Below, in pieces: positions 13,010 to 24,022 of a stretch of DNA of 64,000 bases; position 1 is the first letter of the stretch, and every line of letters begins with the position of its first letter. The translations under genes were made by a program, and so were the position numbers. The notes beneath the pieces were generated by a model. The model worked only from the letters and a program-made list of their open reading frames with translations, made no database searches and had not been told where the DNA came from. The stretch spans positions 188,358,001 through 188,422,000 of the forward strand of contig CM076190.1 of the NCBI GenBank assembly GCA_038277395.1. Direction: 5' to 3'. Origin of the DNA: Dryocosmus kuriphilus (Eukaryota > Arthropoda > Insecta > Hymenoptera > Cynipidae).

Positions 13010-14790
13010 GATGCGTTTTTTTTTTTTTAACGTGGTTTCCCCATTAGGCCTAATCCATGATCAGAAACAAATATTTACAAATTTACAAGGGAATCTTAAA
13101 TCTGTAAAACTTTTAAGATTTTACAAATTTATAAGCACTTTTTACAAACAAATCGAAACTAATTTAACCATAAATCAAACATCCAACGAAATATTTTCAA
13201 AAACATTTAAATTTAAGTATTAAAATAATTCTGTATCGTTTCCTGGGAAAATTTAAAGCAGTTGTCCTGCCGCATTAGCTGAATTGTACTTTTTAATCCT
13301 AAAAGTAGGAGAAATATAAAACGATGCAGAATTTTAATACTTAAATTTAAATGGTTTTGAAAAAAGTTTCGTAACTTGGATATTTTGTCTATTGTTAAAT
13401 TAGTTCCGATCAGCTTGTAAAAAGTGCTTATAAACTTGTAAAATTTTGAAAGTTTTAAAGACTTAAAATTCTCTTGTAAATTTGAAAATATTATAAATAC
13501 TGTAAATGTTTAGTTCTGATCGCGGATTTGGCCTAATGGGGAAACCACGTTAAAAAAAAACGCATAGCCAAATACAACTTGACAGTGACTTGTGACTTTA
13601 TTCTGCAGAGAATTAATGACTGAAAAGTTCCGAACATTCAAATGAACGAATTTTTGTATTGATTGTATTTTGAACTAGAATCAATTTTAAAATATTGATA
13701 CATTTACATTAAAAATAATTATGCAGGAAGGAAGCTTGTAATGTGTATTGTTATTTTTAGGTGGAACAATATTTCTGGATAAAATAGAATTGGAAAAAAA
13801 TATTTCGTTCATTTGAACGTTCAGAACTTCTGGTAGATGAGAATTACAAGTTTTAGAAGCAAAAAAGCTGTTATTTATTAAAAAATATATTTCTTGTTTA
13901 GAATGTTAGTTTGCGTAGATATATGCAATTTGCTTTTGCGAATCGATTTTCATATGAAAATCTCATTTTCGTCAAAAATGTGACTTTACAGTTGTACGGC
14001 AGAATTATTAAAAGGTGTTTTGTAAAGTTTTGAGTTTGAAAAGAAAACTTGAGGTTACGTTTTTAACTTTCCGTATTAATTCATATTCGTCATCTACGTT
14101 TTAATTTCCTTAAAGCGTTTCACTATTTTAGGTTTAATTCTTCAGTTATGCATAATAAAAATTTTAGTAAAAAATTTTACAAAATATGTGTACATATATC
14201 ACAATAATGATCAATATCAATATAAGCTAGTATAAAGTGAAAAGAACATTTAAAAAACTTTCTGTATTAACGCTATAAATTTCCAATGTTTCAAAAAATT
14301 GTTACGAAATAAAAAATAAAATTGAAAAGTAAAACTATTGGATATTTGAATGTCTTAACCTAACCTCAAATTATCTTCATATATATTTAACTTTACAAAC
14401 TGCAAGTGATTTAACATATTCCCTGCGCTGATTACATACACTCTCCTTTAAATGTCTGCATAATTTCCTGAAAGCCATGGCATCAAAGATAACTTCCAAA
14501 GTGTATTTCAACACATTTTTAAAGAAAAAATTCCTATCAGCTGTGAAAATTTTGTAAACAAACCATATAAGTATAACAGAAAAATATATCCGACTCCCTA
14601 GATGTCCGACTCTCCGAGATCGTGCAGCAGAAAATCTGAGAAAACCGAAGTTTGAATCGTGTATTTTCGGCTTAGCACAAAGTTACAGTGGTAATCATTG
14701 ACCTTCTGTTTTGCGGCTCCAAAACGGTAGGTATGGTAGAGGTAAATTTCTAGCTCGATCTGAGAGCACTACTCCTTGCCCTCCTTCCTC
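13010..14790 (-). repeat. Inverted copy of the 1.53-kb unit, joined through a hairpin
   Basis: 13010-13240 repeats the 3' end of the array unit in the array's orientation (TAACGTGGTTTCCCCATTAG). 13325-13560 is the same segment reverse-complemented. The minus-strand copy then continues through the unit, including the short-frame block (14400-14720) and the GC-richer block, to about 14790. The inner turn is an inverted repeat centred near 13280, sharing 'aaatttaagtattaaaat' and its complement. The copy is more diverged than array units 1-4. Confidence 0.85.
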
Positions 14791-14936
14791 ATAATCTGTC
14801 AACGTATGTCCTCTAGTTGCCTCTAGTTATCAAAAAATTTGAAAATGTTTTATGGCTTCGTTTCGCACTGGGTGATGAAATTCGCTTCATAATTATAAAT
14901 CTTATTTTCTTGAAATTGACCGTACATCGCGTTTCT

Positions 14937-15748
14937 TACATTCTCATCTCAATGAGAAGGTATTAGTTGTATGTGAAAAATGACTTTCGTGGATTTCATG
15001 AAATCTCGACGTTTCATGACCCCCTGAATCCGAAAAAAAACGGTTTTTACTACGGCGTCTGTCTGTCTGTCGTCATCGTTGTCGTCCTCGGCGTCTGTTC
15101 CCACGATAACTTTCGAAGGACTCATCGGATTGAATTGTGCTTTGGCACATTTTTTTAGGGTGCAAAAAGAAAGGACGAGTTCGTTAACCAGCGGTTTTTG
15201 ACCAGTTTTTATGATTTTATCCATCAAAAACGGTTCTCACAAAATCAAAAACTCAATTTTTCGGGTAAACTATGTGAGACACAAAAAAACTAGTAGAAGG
15301 TAAAATTGTTCATTTTAAAAAAATCTGCAAATTTTGTTTTAACCATTTTTTAATAAAATGCGCGGATTTTGTTTTAATCGAGAAAATGTTATTGCAAATA
15401 GAGAACTGTGTTTTCTTGCCAAAATATTTCAGATGCGAAGAAAATGATAATAAGCAAAGTTGTTCAGCTTAAAAAGGTCTACAAATGTTGTATTAACTAT
15501 TTTTTAATAAATTGCACGGGTTTTGGTTTAATCGAGAAAACGTTATTAAAAATAAGAAATTTCAAATTTCCCGCCAAACTATGCAAGATACGAGAAAATG
15601 ATAATAAACAAAGTTGTTCATCTCAAACGGGCAAAAAACATCCGAGCGCGAAGCGCAACGACCACCGGACCGCGCGCACTAGGCGCGCTCATACTTCGCC
15701 CGAAGCGAGGGATGAGAATGTGCCCGCGAAGCGGGCAGATTTTTTATT
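14937..15748 (-). repeat. Fold-back repeat family, arm B (inverted)
   Basis: Reverse-orientation relative of arms A and C. Its left end is TTACATTCTCATCTC, and its right end is GATGAGAATGTGCCCGCGAA followed by the gcgggcagat word. Fewer ~153-bp units are present than in A or C (about two to three against four). The translated frames at 14949-15227 and 15408-15893 are repeat sequence: the first is the same Asp-rich frame as in arm A. Confidence 0.8.
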
Positions 15749-16341
15749 TAGTGTCTGTGTTGTGGCTGAAAAATATTATTTAGATTGTGTGTTTGACACT
15801 TGTCATCTCTCTCGGCATTTGTCACAGCTCGGTGTTTGTTTCAACGTTTCAGCAAATGAATATTTTCGATCAAAATATTCATTTTTCTCATAAAAAACGC
15901 GATGTATTTTGCATAATATACATTCCAAAATTTCATCAAACCCCGAATACTTGGTGAGTGTTCTTTATTTATCTTACAATATACCTTCGAAGATAAATAT
16001 GGGGACAGGGCCGTTTTTATAATTGGGGGCACCCAAAAAAAGTTCTAAGTTCGCTTTATCCAATGTCCTTAAGCGCACACTTCTATGGAAGAAGCTCAAT
16101 ATGTCGAAACTGCAATTTCTTCAGATTTAATTAGTGAAGCACTCTGTTTGATCGCTTTTATGGGAAAAAAATTTTTCGTGATTTTAGAATTTTGGGATTG
16201 TGAAGCTTTGAACTTTTCTGCTACTTCGGAACCCTTTGAGCACCAGAAAAAAATGTCTTCTCCATGAAAGAAAAATAATAAAATGTTTCTTCGATTCAAT
16301 AAGCTTAAGAAATTTCAGGTTCGAGATATTATCCTTTTGCA
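15749..16341. other. Unique segment between arms B and C
   Basis: About 590 bases separate two arms of opposite orientation. Short open frames occur on both strands, but none resembles a known protein. It contains a perfect 13-bp-arm hairpin at 15854-15884. Confidence 0.5.
15854..15884. repeat. Perfect short inverted repeat
   Basis: Arms AAATGAATATTTT and AAAATATTCATTT are separated by CGATC. It is AT-rich and lies between two fold-back arms. No function can be assigned. Confidence 0.8.
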
Positions 16342-17552
16342 AAAAATCTGCCCGCTTCGCGGGCACATTCTCATCGCGCGCTTGGCGCTCGATACGTTAT
16401 TTACGGCACTCGCGCTTGGCGCTCGATAGATTATTCAACTCGCGCTATGTGATCGGTGGTTATGGATTGTATAAACCCTGAAATTAAAAATTTCAAAAGG
16501 AACTATTTTACTTAAGGCTCTATCGCCCTTAAGGAATACATTCTCATCATGACACTCGCGCTTCGCGCTCGATAATTACATTGTTTTAAAAGACATTGCA
16601 GATTGGTAGTTTTTTTTTGTGATTTTCCAAATTTTCACAATATAGGTTTTCGATTCTTAAAAGTAAAACGATGAGTCTTATAAATAAATTTTGTAGCTCT
16701 TTCCAAGGAGAACAATTCTGCTTGCATAGTTTTGCTGAAAAGTGGTTTTCTTTATATTTCATAACATATTTCACGAATAACTCAAAAACTGCGCGCCTGC
16801 TCAAAAAATGATACAGAGAAAATTTGTAGACCTTTTTGAGGCGAACAACTATGTTTATTATTATTTTTGCGTATCTTGCATAGTTTGGCGGGAAATTTGA
16901 AATTTTTTATTTTTAATAACGTTTTATAGATTAAAACAAAAACCGTGCATTTTATGAAAAAATGGTTAAAACAAAATTGGTAGATATTTTTGAATTGAAT
17001 AACTTTGTTTTTGACCAATTTTTTGTATCTTGAATATTTTGGCGGGAAACCAGAGTTTTTTATTTTTAATAGCGTTTTCTTGATTAAAACAAAAACCGTT
17101 CATTTTATCAAAAAACGGTTTAAGACAAAATTTGTAGATTTTTTTAAGGTGAACAATTTTACTTTCTTATATTTTTTTTGTATCTCTCATAGTTTAGTCG
17201 GAAAATGGATTTTTTGATTTTGTGAAAACCGTTTTTGATGGATAAAACCATAACTGTTGGTCAAAAACCGCTGGTTAACGAACTCATTCTTTCCTTTTAC
17301 CCCTTAGAGAAGTGTACCAAGGCGCACTCCAATCCGATTAGTCCTTCGAAAGTTATCGCGATCACAGACGACAACGACGACAACGACAACGACAACGCCA
17401 ACGACGACAACGACGACGACGACAGACAGACAGACACGATCGTAAAAACCGTTTTTTCTGACTCAGGGGGTCTCAAAACGTGGAGATTTCATGAAATCCG
17501 CGAAAGTCAAATTTTACATAAATCTAATACCTTCTCTGATGAGAATATAAAA
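16342..17552 (+). repeat. Fold-back repeat family, arm C
   Basis: Near full-length relative of arm A: ATCTGCCCGCTTCGCGGGCA at the left end, 'cgcttggcgctcg' words, about four ~153-bp units, a GAC/AAC tract (17367-17425), and the terminal TCTCTGATGAGAATATAA. The ISL2EU-like remnant starts immediately to its right. Confidence 0.8.
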
Positions 17553-17568
17553 ATTATATTTATAATAT

Positions 17569-19155
17569 ATGGTAAATCATGTATCTATTTTTCAAATTTA
17601 TACAAGGTACCTCATGGATGTTATAATAAGGACAGGATTTGCAAAACTACGGCCCAACATTGGTTTTCAACCGCAAAGTCAACCGAAAGGCGTAAAATTA
17701 TTTGAATCTTATTATGTTCGAGAAGTGCAAGAGTGCAGGCAAAAATGGAATTAGTTTATTTATTCAAGCCGAAGTCGTTCGACAAGCATTTGTGTCTCGT
17801 AATCCATACATAGTACAGTTAAATGTAAGCTAAGATTGTTTTTGTTGAATAAAACATTAAAATAATTAGTTTTAACATAACATTAATCTTTTTCAGATTG
17901 ACCACACCCGACTAGTAACAAGTGTTTCGCGCACTTCTGTTTATAACCAAAGTGGACGTTGCAAGCATGTTGGTGCTCTAATACACTATGTAAATAATTA
18001 TGAAAGCTTATCAAAGACTCATTTTGAACAGCAATGGGGTGCACCGATGCCTAAACCGTTTGCCAAAGAAAAGTATTCCAAAGGTGCAAGATTTGAAGAA
18101 ATGTTTAAGCCCCCGCCTAGTTTAGAAATGGAACTGCATTTGCCAGCCCCGAGTGTTTTAGAATTCGACTCATCTCTAAAAATAATGTTGACAGTAGAAG
18201 CAGAAGCTTCCATTAATCAAGTTTCAAATGAAATTGATACTGTGATGTCAGATAAAGTAAAGAATGCAGTGAAAAAAGAAGACTGTGAAATTTGTTTACT
18301 TAACATTCACAATTTTGTTGAAGAACATGCTGTATACGGTTCTAAGTATAATATATCTGATAGCATCGAATTATTTTATAAAGCACACATTGAACTAACA
18401 AGTGACGAAATTATTAGTCTATGCAGTGAAAATGTAAATCAAGCTGCATGTGCTAAGTGGAAGTCAGCAAGAAAATCAAGATTTTCCGCGAGTTCAAATA
18501 TTCATAAAATAAAAATTAGAAAATCAAAAAAGCGTACATTCCTTGCTATCAGAATTGCTGTGTCCAACTACAGTAAATACTTCTTCAATGCAGTACGGAA
18601 AAAAGAATGAAAGCATTACTAGGAAATTGTATGGAAAAATTTCAAAAAAAGAATTAAAAGAAGTAGGAGTAATTGTAAGCAAATATCAACCGTGGCTATG
18701 TGCAAGTCCAGATGGAATTGTGATTGAAAATGGGTGTGCCGTGAGTTTAGTAGAAATAAAATGTCCAAACACTTGTGAGAAATTTACTATTGTGGATTTA
18801 AAAAATAGAGTATGCAATGTTAATTATCTTAGAGGAGATGAAATAATGCTGAAAGAAAGTCATGTCTACTGCAACCAATGCCAAGTATAGATGAACGTAG
18901 GTATGTGGTTTGAGTGTATGTGATTTGGTCGTGTATTCGCCACTTGAAAATGAAAGTTGCATAATACCAGTGTACCGTGACGAGCTGTTTATACAAAATG
19001 TGATATTTAAATCTGAAGAATTTTTCTTCTTACACTTTTTACCAGCTCTTTATTCTAAATTTAATGCCGAAGAAGAGGAGAGAAACAAAGTTGTTAAACT
19101 GCGAGAGGAACCTAGAAGAGTTTGTACTGGAAAAAATATTCAGAATATTATGTAG
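17569..19155 (+). pseudogene. SWIM zinc finger plus YqaJ-type nuclease of a DNA transposon (ISL2EU-like), broken
   Basis: Exon 1 (17569-17824) ends at AAT|GTAAGC. Exon 2 opens after TTTTTCAG at 17897, giving a 72-bp intron that keeps the frame. Exon 2 starts with a SWIM-like segment ending GRCKHVGAL, then a spacer with FEEMFKPPPSLE. The YqaJ/lambda-exonuclease-like core follows: SRFSAS...IHKIKIRK, YGKKNES, WLCASPDGIV and LVEIKCP. The Asp of SPDG and the E-x-K of VEIKCP match the metal-binding residues of that fold. A last piece (CDLVVYSP) fits the family C-terminus. Frameshifts lie near 17720, in the 18543-18610 overlap and near 18890, so the copy is dead. Both Cys of the expected C-x-C in SWIM are replaced (Arg and Ser in SVSRTSVY). 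The role in the parent element is unproven; processing of transposition intermediates is a guess. The gene converges with the transposase at 19895-21622. Confidence 0.8.
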
Positions 19156-19894
19156 AATTGTAAACTATTCAATTGAGGTATTTTAATATTTATTACAATT
19201 ATTATTTAATGCTAATTGAAAAACATATATGCATTTAGGGTATATTTGTTGTGAAACATTGAATGGTATAATCATCTTGTTGAAATTTAACTCAAATGTC
19301 TAAAGTCGTATTCTTAAAATGTTTCATTATTCTATTTTCTTGAATTCTAGATTACGAAGACAATATAGACAGTGGTATTATAATGTAAAACTGAAAAGTT
19401 ACAATTGAACAAGATTATACTACCTTCAACAGTTTCGCGGTAAATATAATTTTTTTTGCAATAAGGAACTCAAAAAAAAATGCATATATGTGTTAATAAC
19501 GACAATCGTACTACAGTTCTGTGATTTGCGACTTTGAATAGTATTGAATTTATATTTCCAAAGAGAGTAATGTAAAAATTTAGTATAGTTGTAAGAATGT
19601 AATTATTATAGCGATGTACATAGCTATGATAAACATGTTGTCCTCGTAATCCAGATATTTATAAAATGTGCATCTCAAAAAAATTGAGATTCCCGTACTT
19701 ATTAGTATGTAATAATAAAGAATTAAAAATTAAACAATATTTGTACAAAAAGTTTTTTATTATTTTATTTGTTACAGTTTGGTGTTATCATAAAAACTTG
19801 GAGGCTATAAATTAACCAAAACACAAGCTATATGAAGAATACGATCGAGACAAGAGATCAAATGTTCTGGAATTTTATTTAAAATTTGATAGAT
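19156..19894. other. AT-rich region between two convergent transposon genes
   Basis: Lies between the 3' ends of the nuclease and transposase remnants. It has no coding signal. An AATAAAG at about 19713 would fit 3' processing of the plus-strand gene. Confidence 0.45.
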
Positions 19895-21622
19895 TCTAAT
19901 TCATTGCATAATTCGTTCCACATGAATTCTCACTCTTGCTATCCTATAAGTAAGTTCTGTTTCTTCTTTACAAAATTTTGATTTCTTTTCCATAAATGGT
20001 GGCATAATAAGAATTACTCATTTACCACTTACATCAATTACAGACCTAATTTCAGGAAAACCTTTATCTGCTAAAACCACATCATCATCTTCTAATAATT
20101 TTATCAAGTTTGATTCTGTAGTCAACTGTGTATCACTTTTCCGACCATCAGCTACTTTAGACTTGAAACATATGAATCCTGATGGTGTGATTCCAATCAG
20201 TACTTTTGCTGTAAAACCTTTCTTGTAATGAGAATACATAAAAATACGGTCATCGATACGTGATGGAATATCAGTCTTGAACTCAGTGCAATCTATAATA
20301 ACACGAGTATTGGAATATTCAGGCTTAAAACATTCTGGCATCGTTTTCTTCACAGCATCTTTAATTGGACAAAATACTAAATTTGCAGTTGACGAGCTCA
20401 CGTAGTGCAACGTCTGAAAAAAATCTTTGAAGCAGTGGTACGATGTAAACAAAAAAAATTCGTAATGGGAATGAAAACGTCCACCGCGGCGCTGTGAAGC
20501 AAAACAAATATGGCCGACATAAGTAGACAATTTACACTAAGCTTATATGGGTAATGCAATAAAAAGTTAAATTTAGGTACAATAATAAACACTAAAATTG
20601 TTAACATTGCGTCTGGATACATTGTGCAACTTTACAAGGCTACACCATCATCAAGAAATATGATTGAGGGGCAAACATCATTAACACGGGTATGATGGTA
20701 AAGTGTGGTACTACAGTGAAAACGACAGAATGGATTGCTTTGTATTTTTCATGTTTAAAAACGAGTGGCTTAACATCAGAACCACATATAATTAGTGGGA
20801 CTTTAAACATCGTTATCACTCTCTGATTCTGTAACATAGTATTAATATAATTAATAGTAACACTAATTACAGTAACTATAGCAAATTAAAAAATTATATC
20901 AGAGTTTGCCTAACTTCCTCTCTTGTCTATGTTTATTAACTGTTTCCTTCTGCTTCGTCAAATTTACATTCACTGGTAATGCATTTTCTTTTAGCTTCCT
21001 TTGTTTAGCGCATGCATCTATAGATTAAATAAAATTTATTTGAACGAGATAAGATAAGGGTAAATATCTGTATTAATTACTAGATTTTTTTACTAACCTG
21101 GCAAATGATAATCTGTTTTTCTAAAATGGTGCGAGCACACTATTAAAGGCTTACCGCTGTCAGTAACGTTTATCTACGATTTCGGTATTCCCAAAAACAT
21201 TTACTCGCGCCACTTCGTCTATTTTCTTAACATGATAAACTGAAGGAAATAAGGTTGGTGCATAGCTCAGATTAAAAGGATCATCTGATTTTTTTCCAAT
21301 AAAATGAACATTGCATATTACATGGTGAGCTTTTGGAGTCCACTTTGAACCGTCAGGACTAAAAAATAATATTCATGAAATGATGTAGTGTTTCCTACAG
21401 AAACAGTACAGTTAATATTTTTACGCAATTAGTTTTATTTTCAGAATACAAAACTGACATCAATAGCTAGGTTATGCTTACTTATTTTTTCCTTCTAACA
21501 GCAGCAGCCCATTGTTGTCTTTGCTTTATTTTTTTAAATACCGTTGGAAACTTATAAAACCTACAATCGCTAATACTACCTTTAGTTTTACAATTAGCAA
21601 CACAACAAATATAATTCCACAT
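19895..21622 (-). pseudogene. THAP-domain DDE (DDE_Tnp_4-type) transposase of an ISL2EU-like element, broken
   Basis: The ATG at 21622 opens a THAP zinc finger (ICCVANC, then FYKFP and W in QQWAAAV). A likely intron separates it from an exon starting near 21358 (WTPKAHHVICNVHF, APTLFPS), which completes the C2CH pattern. A second THAP half follows (IVCSHHFRKTDYHLPG, about 21098-21160). A further splice acceptor lies near 20837. The catalytic part (20530-19895) has LVFCPIKDAVKKTMPECF, then the first Asp in IIDCTEF (20284-20304), YSHYKKGFTAKVLIGITPSG, the second Asp in VLADKGF (20058-20078) and the third acidic residue in RIHVERIM (Glu codon 19916-19918). A TGA at 20018-20020 cuts the frame between the last two, and translation resumes beyond it in the same frame (LIMPPFMEKKSKF). 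The triad codons survive, but stops and frameshifts kill the copy. Confidence 0.82.
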
Positions 21623-21639
21623 ACTTGCTATTACTTTAC

Positions 21640-21800
21640 ATACAAATTGCTAATAAAATGCACGCCGGATAAGGTACTCGCTACTTGCCATCCCGTGCGC
21701 TGGGAACGCTTCGCCTATCCCCTCCAACCAGCGGCTCACAGCGAGTGGTTTCCCCATGTATTCCTTGCACAGGCTTTGTCCACCCTGACATTCCGAAAAT
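21640..21800. other. GC-richer segment at the right edge of the ISL2EU-like element
   Basis: Lies just 5' of the minus-strand THAP exon. On the minus strand it begins CAGGGTGGACAAAGCC (complement of 21772-21787), which could be a terminal inverted repeat. I found no matching copy near 17560, so the left end may be lost. The open frame on the plus strand here has no family match. Confidence 0.3.
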
Positions 21801-22480
21801 AAAATGGCAGATTAATTTCATATTAGGTGAATTGGACCTGATACAAATTTTGTACTTTCTTTGATGAAATTGTTCTTTTTTGACCTTTAGTCATAGCAAG
21901 AAGCCAAAAAAAAGCACAATTTCAAACACAATTAATTTATAATAATGGTCTGTGAAAAAAATTTCTTCATTAGCATTCTTTATTATTTTATTATTATTAT
22001 TAATTACATGATTTATTATGTATGCGTATATCTTGATTATTATTTACGCTGCACTTAGTCAGAGAAGAGAAATTAGGCGTCGCTGAATTCAGTTGATTTT
22101 ACATGATTTCCCAATGAGAGGAAGCGAGATCGAACGAGTGAGAGATAGATTTGAAGTGAAACAGAGTCGAGAGAGTAAAAGAGACAGAATCTGTGCTGAC
22201 TTCAGAATGAATCGCCCCTCGGTCAGATCTCGATCTCAGATAGGAAGAATATGATTCGTCTATATTGAATTTCCTCTAAAAAACACATATTTTGTCAGCG
22301 AAATAAAATACGGGCACTCGATCTATTTATGCTGCATAATTTGAAGCTTTCGCATTATTTTCGTGTGCTTTTGGTCTTCTTCCTCCTTCTTGCACATTAT
22401 GCCATCATTTACAGCTCTCTTTTTGCCTCTTGCCTCGGATGTATTACCAGACTTTTTTTTGCGGCTTTAACTCTTTTTTC
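21801..22480. other. No gene recognised; AT-rich with a purine-rich GAGA stretch
   Basis: About 22110-22230 is rich in GAGAG/GAACGAG words. The rest is AT-rich. Nothing else is recognised. Confidence 0.4.
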
Positions 22481-22482
22481 AT

Positions 22483-23233
22483 TCAGCTTTTCTTGCTTTG
22501 CTGCTCTGTTCTAGCTAAGGTGCAATGCCTGTGGGTTTTTGCAGTGAGCAACATATACGTTGAAAATTCTCTGTGCTGCTGAGAAGGTCCTTCTGCATAC
22601 CCATTTGGATCGACTTCTCGCATTTCACGTTTAGTATCCTCTATTAATGCTTTTCTTAATCCTTCGGACGTATCTTTTTTCATATCAAAGTACTTGATGA
22701 ACGTTCTCAGGTTGGCGGTTACGACATCGCGAAACTTCTTTGCAGATTACAGGTCTGACAAGCAGATAAATTTTATAAGCATTATAATCTGCTTCGTACT
22801 CTCGGTACTCTATCTGCTGATCATTCATACCTGTTTCCGCATCCGGAGGCTTCTGCATTGCTTCCAAGCATCTGTTGCACTTTGGGAATTTTTCTACGGT
22901 TTTGACGTGTAGACAGCAAAAACAAGAAACGGATAACACTTCTATTTTATCACTGATTTCCTGAAAAGGTGATGAATCCTGGGCCTTGAAAATTTCATTA
23001 TCTTTTTCCTCTTCAGTTTCATTTCCCTGGGAGTTGACTATGCGTGACTCAAAGAACTCTATGGCCCTTTGTGCAACAGCCTCTGCCTCGACTTCAACGA
23101 CCTTCGATTGCTGTCGCAGTTCTTCCGGAGTTAATGTTGGGAAATAATTTTCATTATCTCGAGCAACATTGCCTCTGCTCGTGGATGCTACGTTCCTGAC
23201 AGCAAGCAAATGACGTATAGTCATACGGATCAT
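22483..23233 (-). pseudogene. Unrecognised protein-coding relic, Cys-rich, frameshifted
   Basis: A 182-residue frame (23233-22685) has an acidic middle (ETEEEKDNE) and a Cys/His cluster (CFCCLH...KCNRC). The reading continues in another frame as FRDVVTANLRTFIKYFDMKK, then EDTKREMREVDPNGYAEGP, to 22483, so at least one frameshift lies near 22740. Amino-acid composition is balanced, unlike the surrounding AT-rich noise, which suggests genuine coding origin. I do not recognise the family. The CxxC cluster and neighbourhood would fit the C-terminal part of a domesticated or transposon protein, but this is a guess. Confidence 0.4.
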
Positions 23234-23426
23234 CCGACATGTGGGATTTGGATTGAATCCTCCGCTTAAACTCTCCGATTAAACATGGAATATTTCATTG
23301 CAAACTAAAAAATTTGCTTCGAAGATATGGGTGTGCTGAAGGAGAATAATAAATATTTGATCAAAAAAATCATTCTCTTCTGAGAAAATCATGATTAAAG
23401 GTCAGTTCTTGTCTGCCGTGATTTAT

Positions 23427-23523
23427 AAAAACACAGTTAACTGCAATTCGGATAAGTGCCTCGAGTCCCCTACCGTTAACTTCATTGACGTGACTTATCC
23501 GAATTGCAGTTAACGGTGTTTTT
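23427..23523. repeat. 31-bp-arm hairpin
   Basis: The left arm (23427-23457) contains GTTAACTGCAATTCGGATAA. The right arm (23493-23523) is its reverse complement with one mismatch. The 35-base loop is not AT-biased. It resembles a tiny fold-back element or the relic of two terminal repeats. Confidence 0.85.
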
Positions 23524-23915
23524 CTACATCAAGACAGTTATAGGTTAGAATTTTATTTAATAAGTTTCAAACATTTTCTGTACCTCGCCCCACCTTCTCC
23601 TACTCAGTAATTAAAAAGAGACTAGCAACCAACACTATCTCCTATGTACCTTGAATTTACCCATAAAATATTCACATTTGCTTGCAAATAAAAATTGTCA
23701 ATTTGGAAGACTTCCTATTTAATTGCGTAGGCACAGCTTTTAATGTTTCTCGTTTGCAGAATGCTTAATTTCGAGGCTTAATTGAATTTAAATTTATGCA
23801 ATATTGTTCAGTGTTGGGTACGGTAATTTATGTAACTAAGTAACGGAAACATTTGGACTCTTTGCAAATTTTTAGAAACTTAATTACTTTTTTATAGACG
23901 CAACTTATAACATTA
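23524..23915. other. No gene recognised
   Basis: AT-rich sequence without a coding signal. Confidence 0.4.
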
Positions 23916-23917
23916 CT

Positions 23918-23921
23918 ACAT

Positions 23922-23968
<47 letters not shown>

Positions 23969-24020
23969 TATATATATATATATATCTTATTTATATATCT
24001 TATATATATCTTATATATTA
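23918..24020. repeat. TA-rich microsatellite with TATCTTATA variants
   Basis: Imperfect (TA)n with interspersed 'tatctta' words. It directly abuts the outer end of the large palindrome. Confidence 0.9.
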
Positions 24021-24022
24021 TA

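Noticed and set aside
15408..15893. 161-residue gene in arm B
   Set aside because: The frame runs from repeat subunits through the GC-rich end into unique DNA; the matching frames in arms A and C are not maintained.
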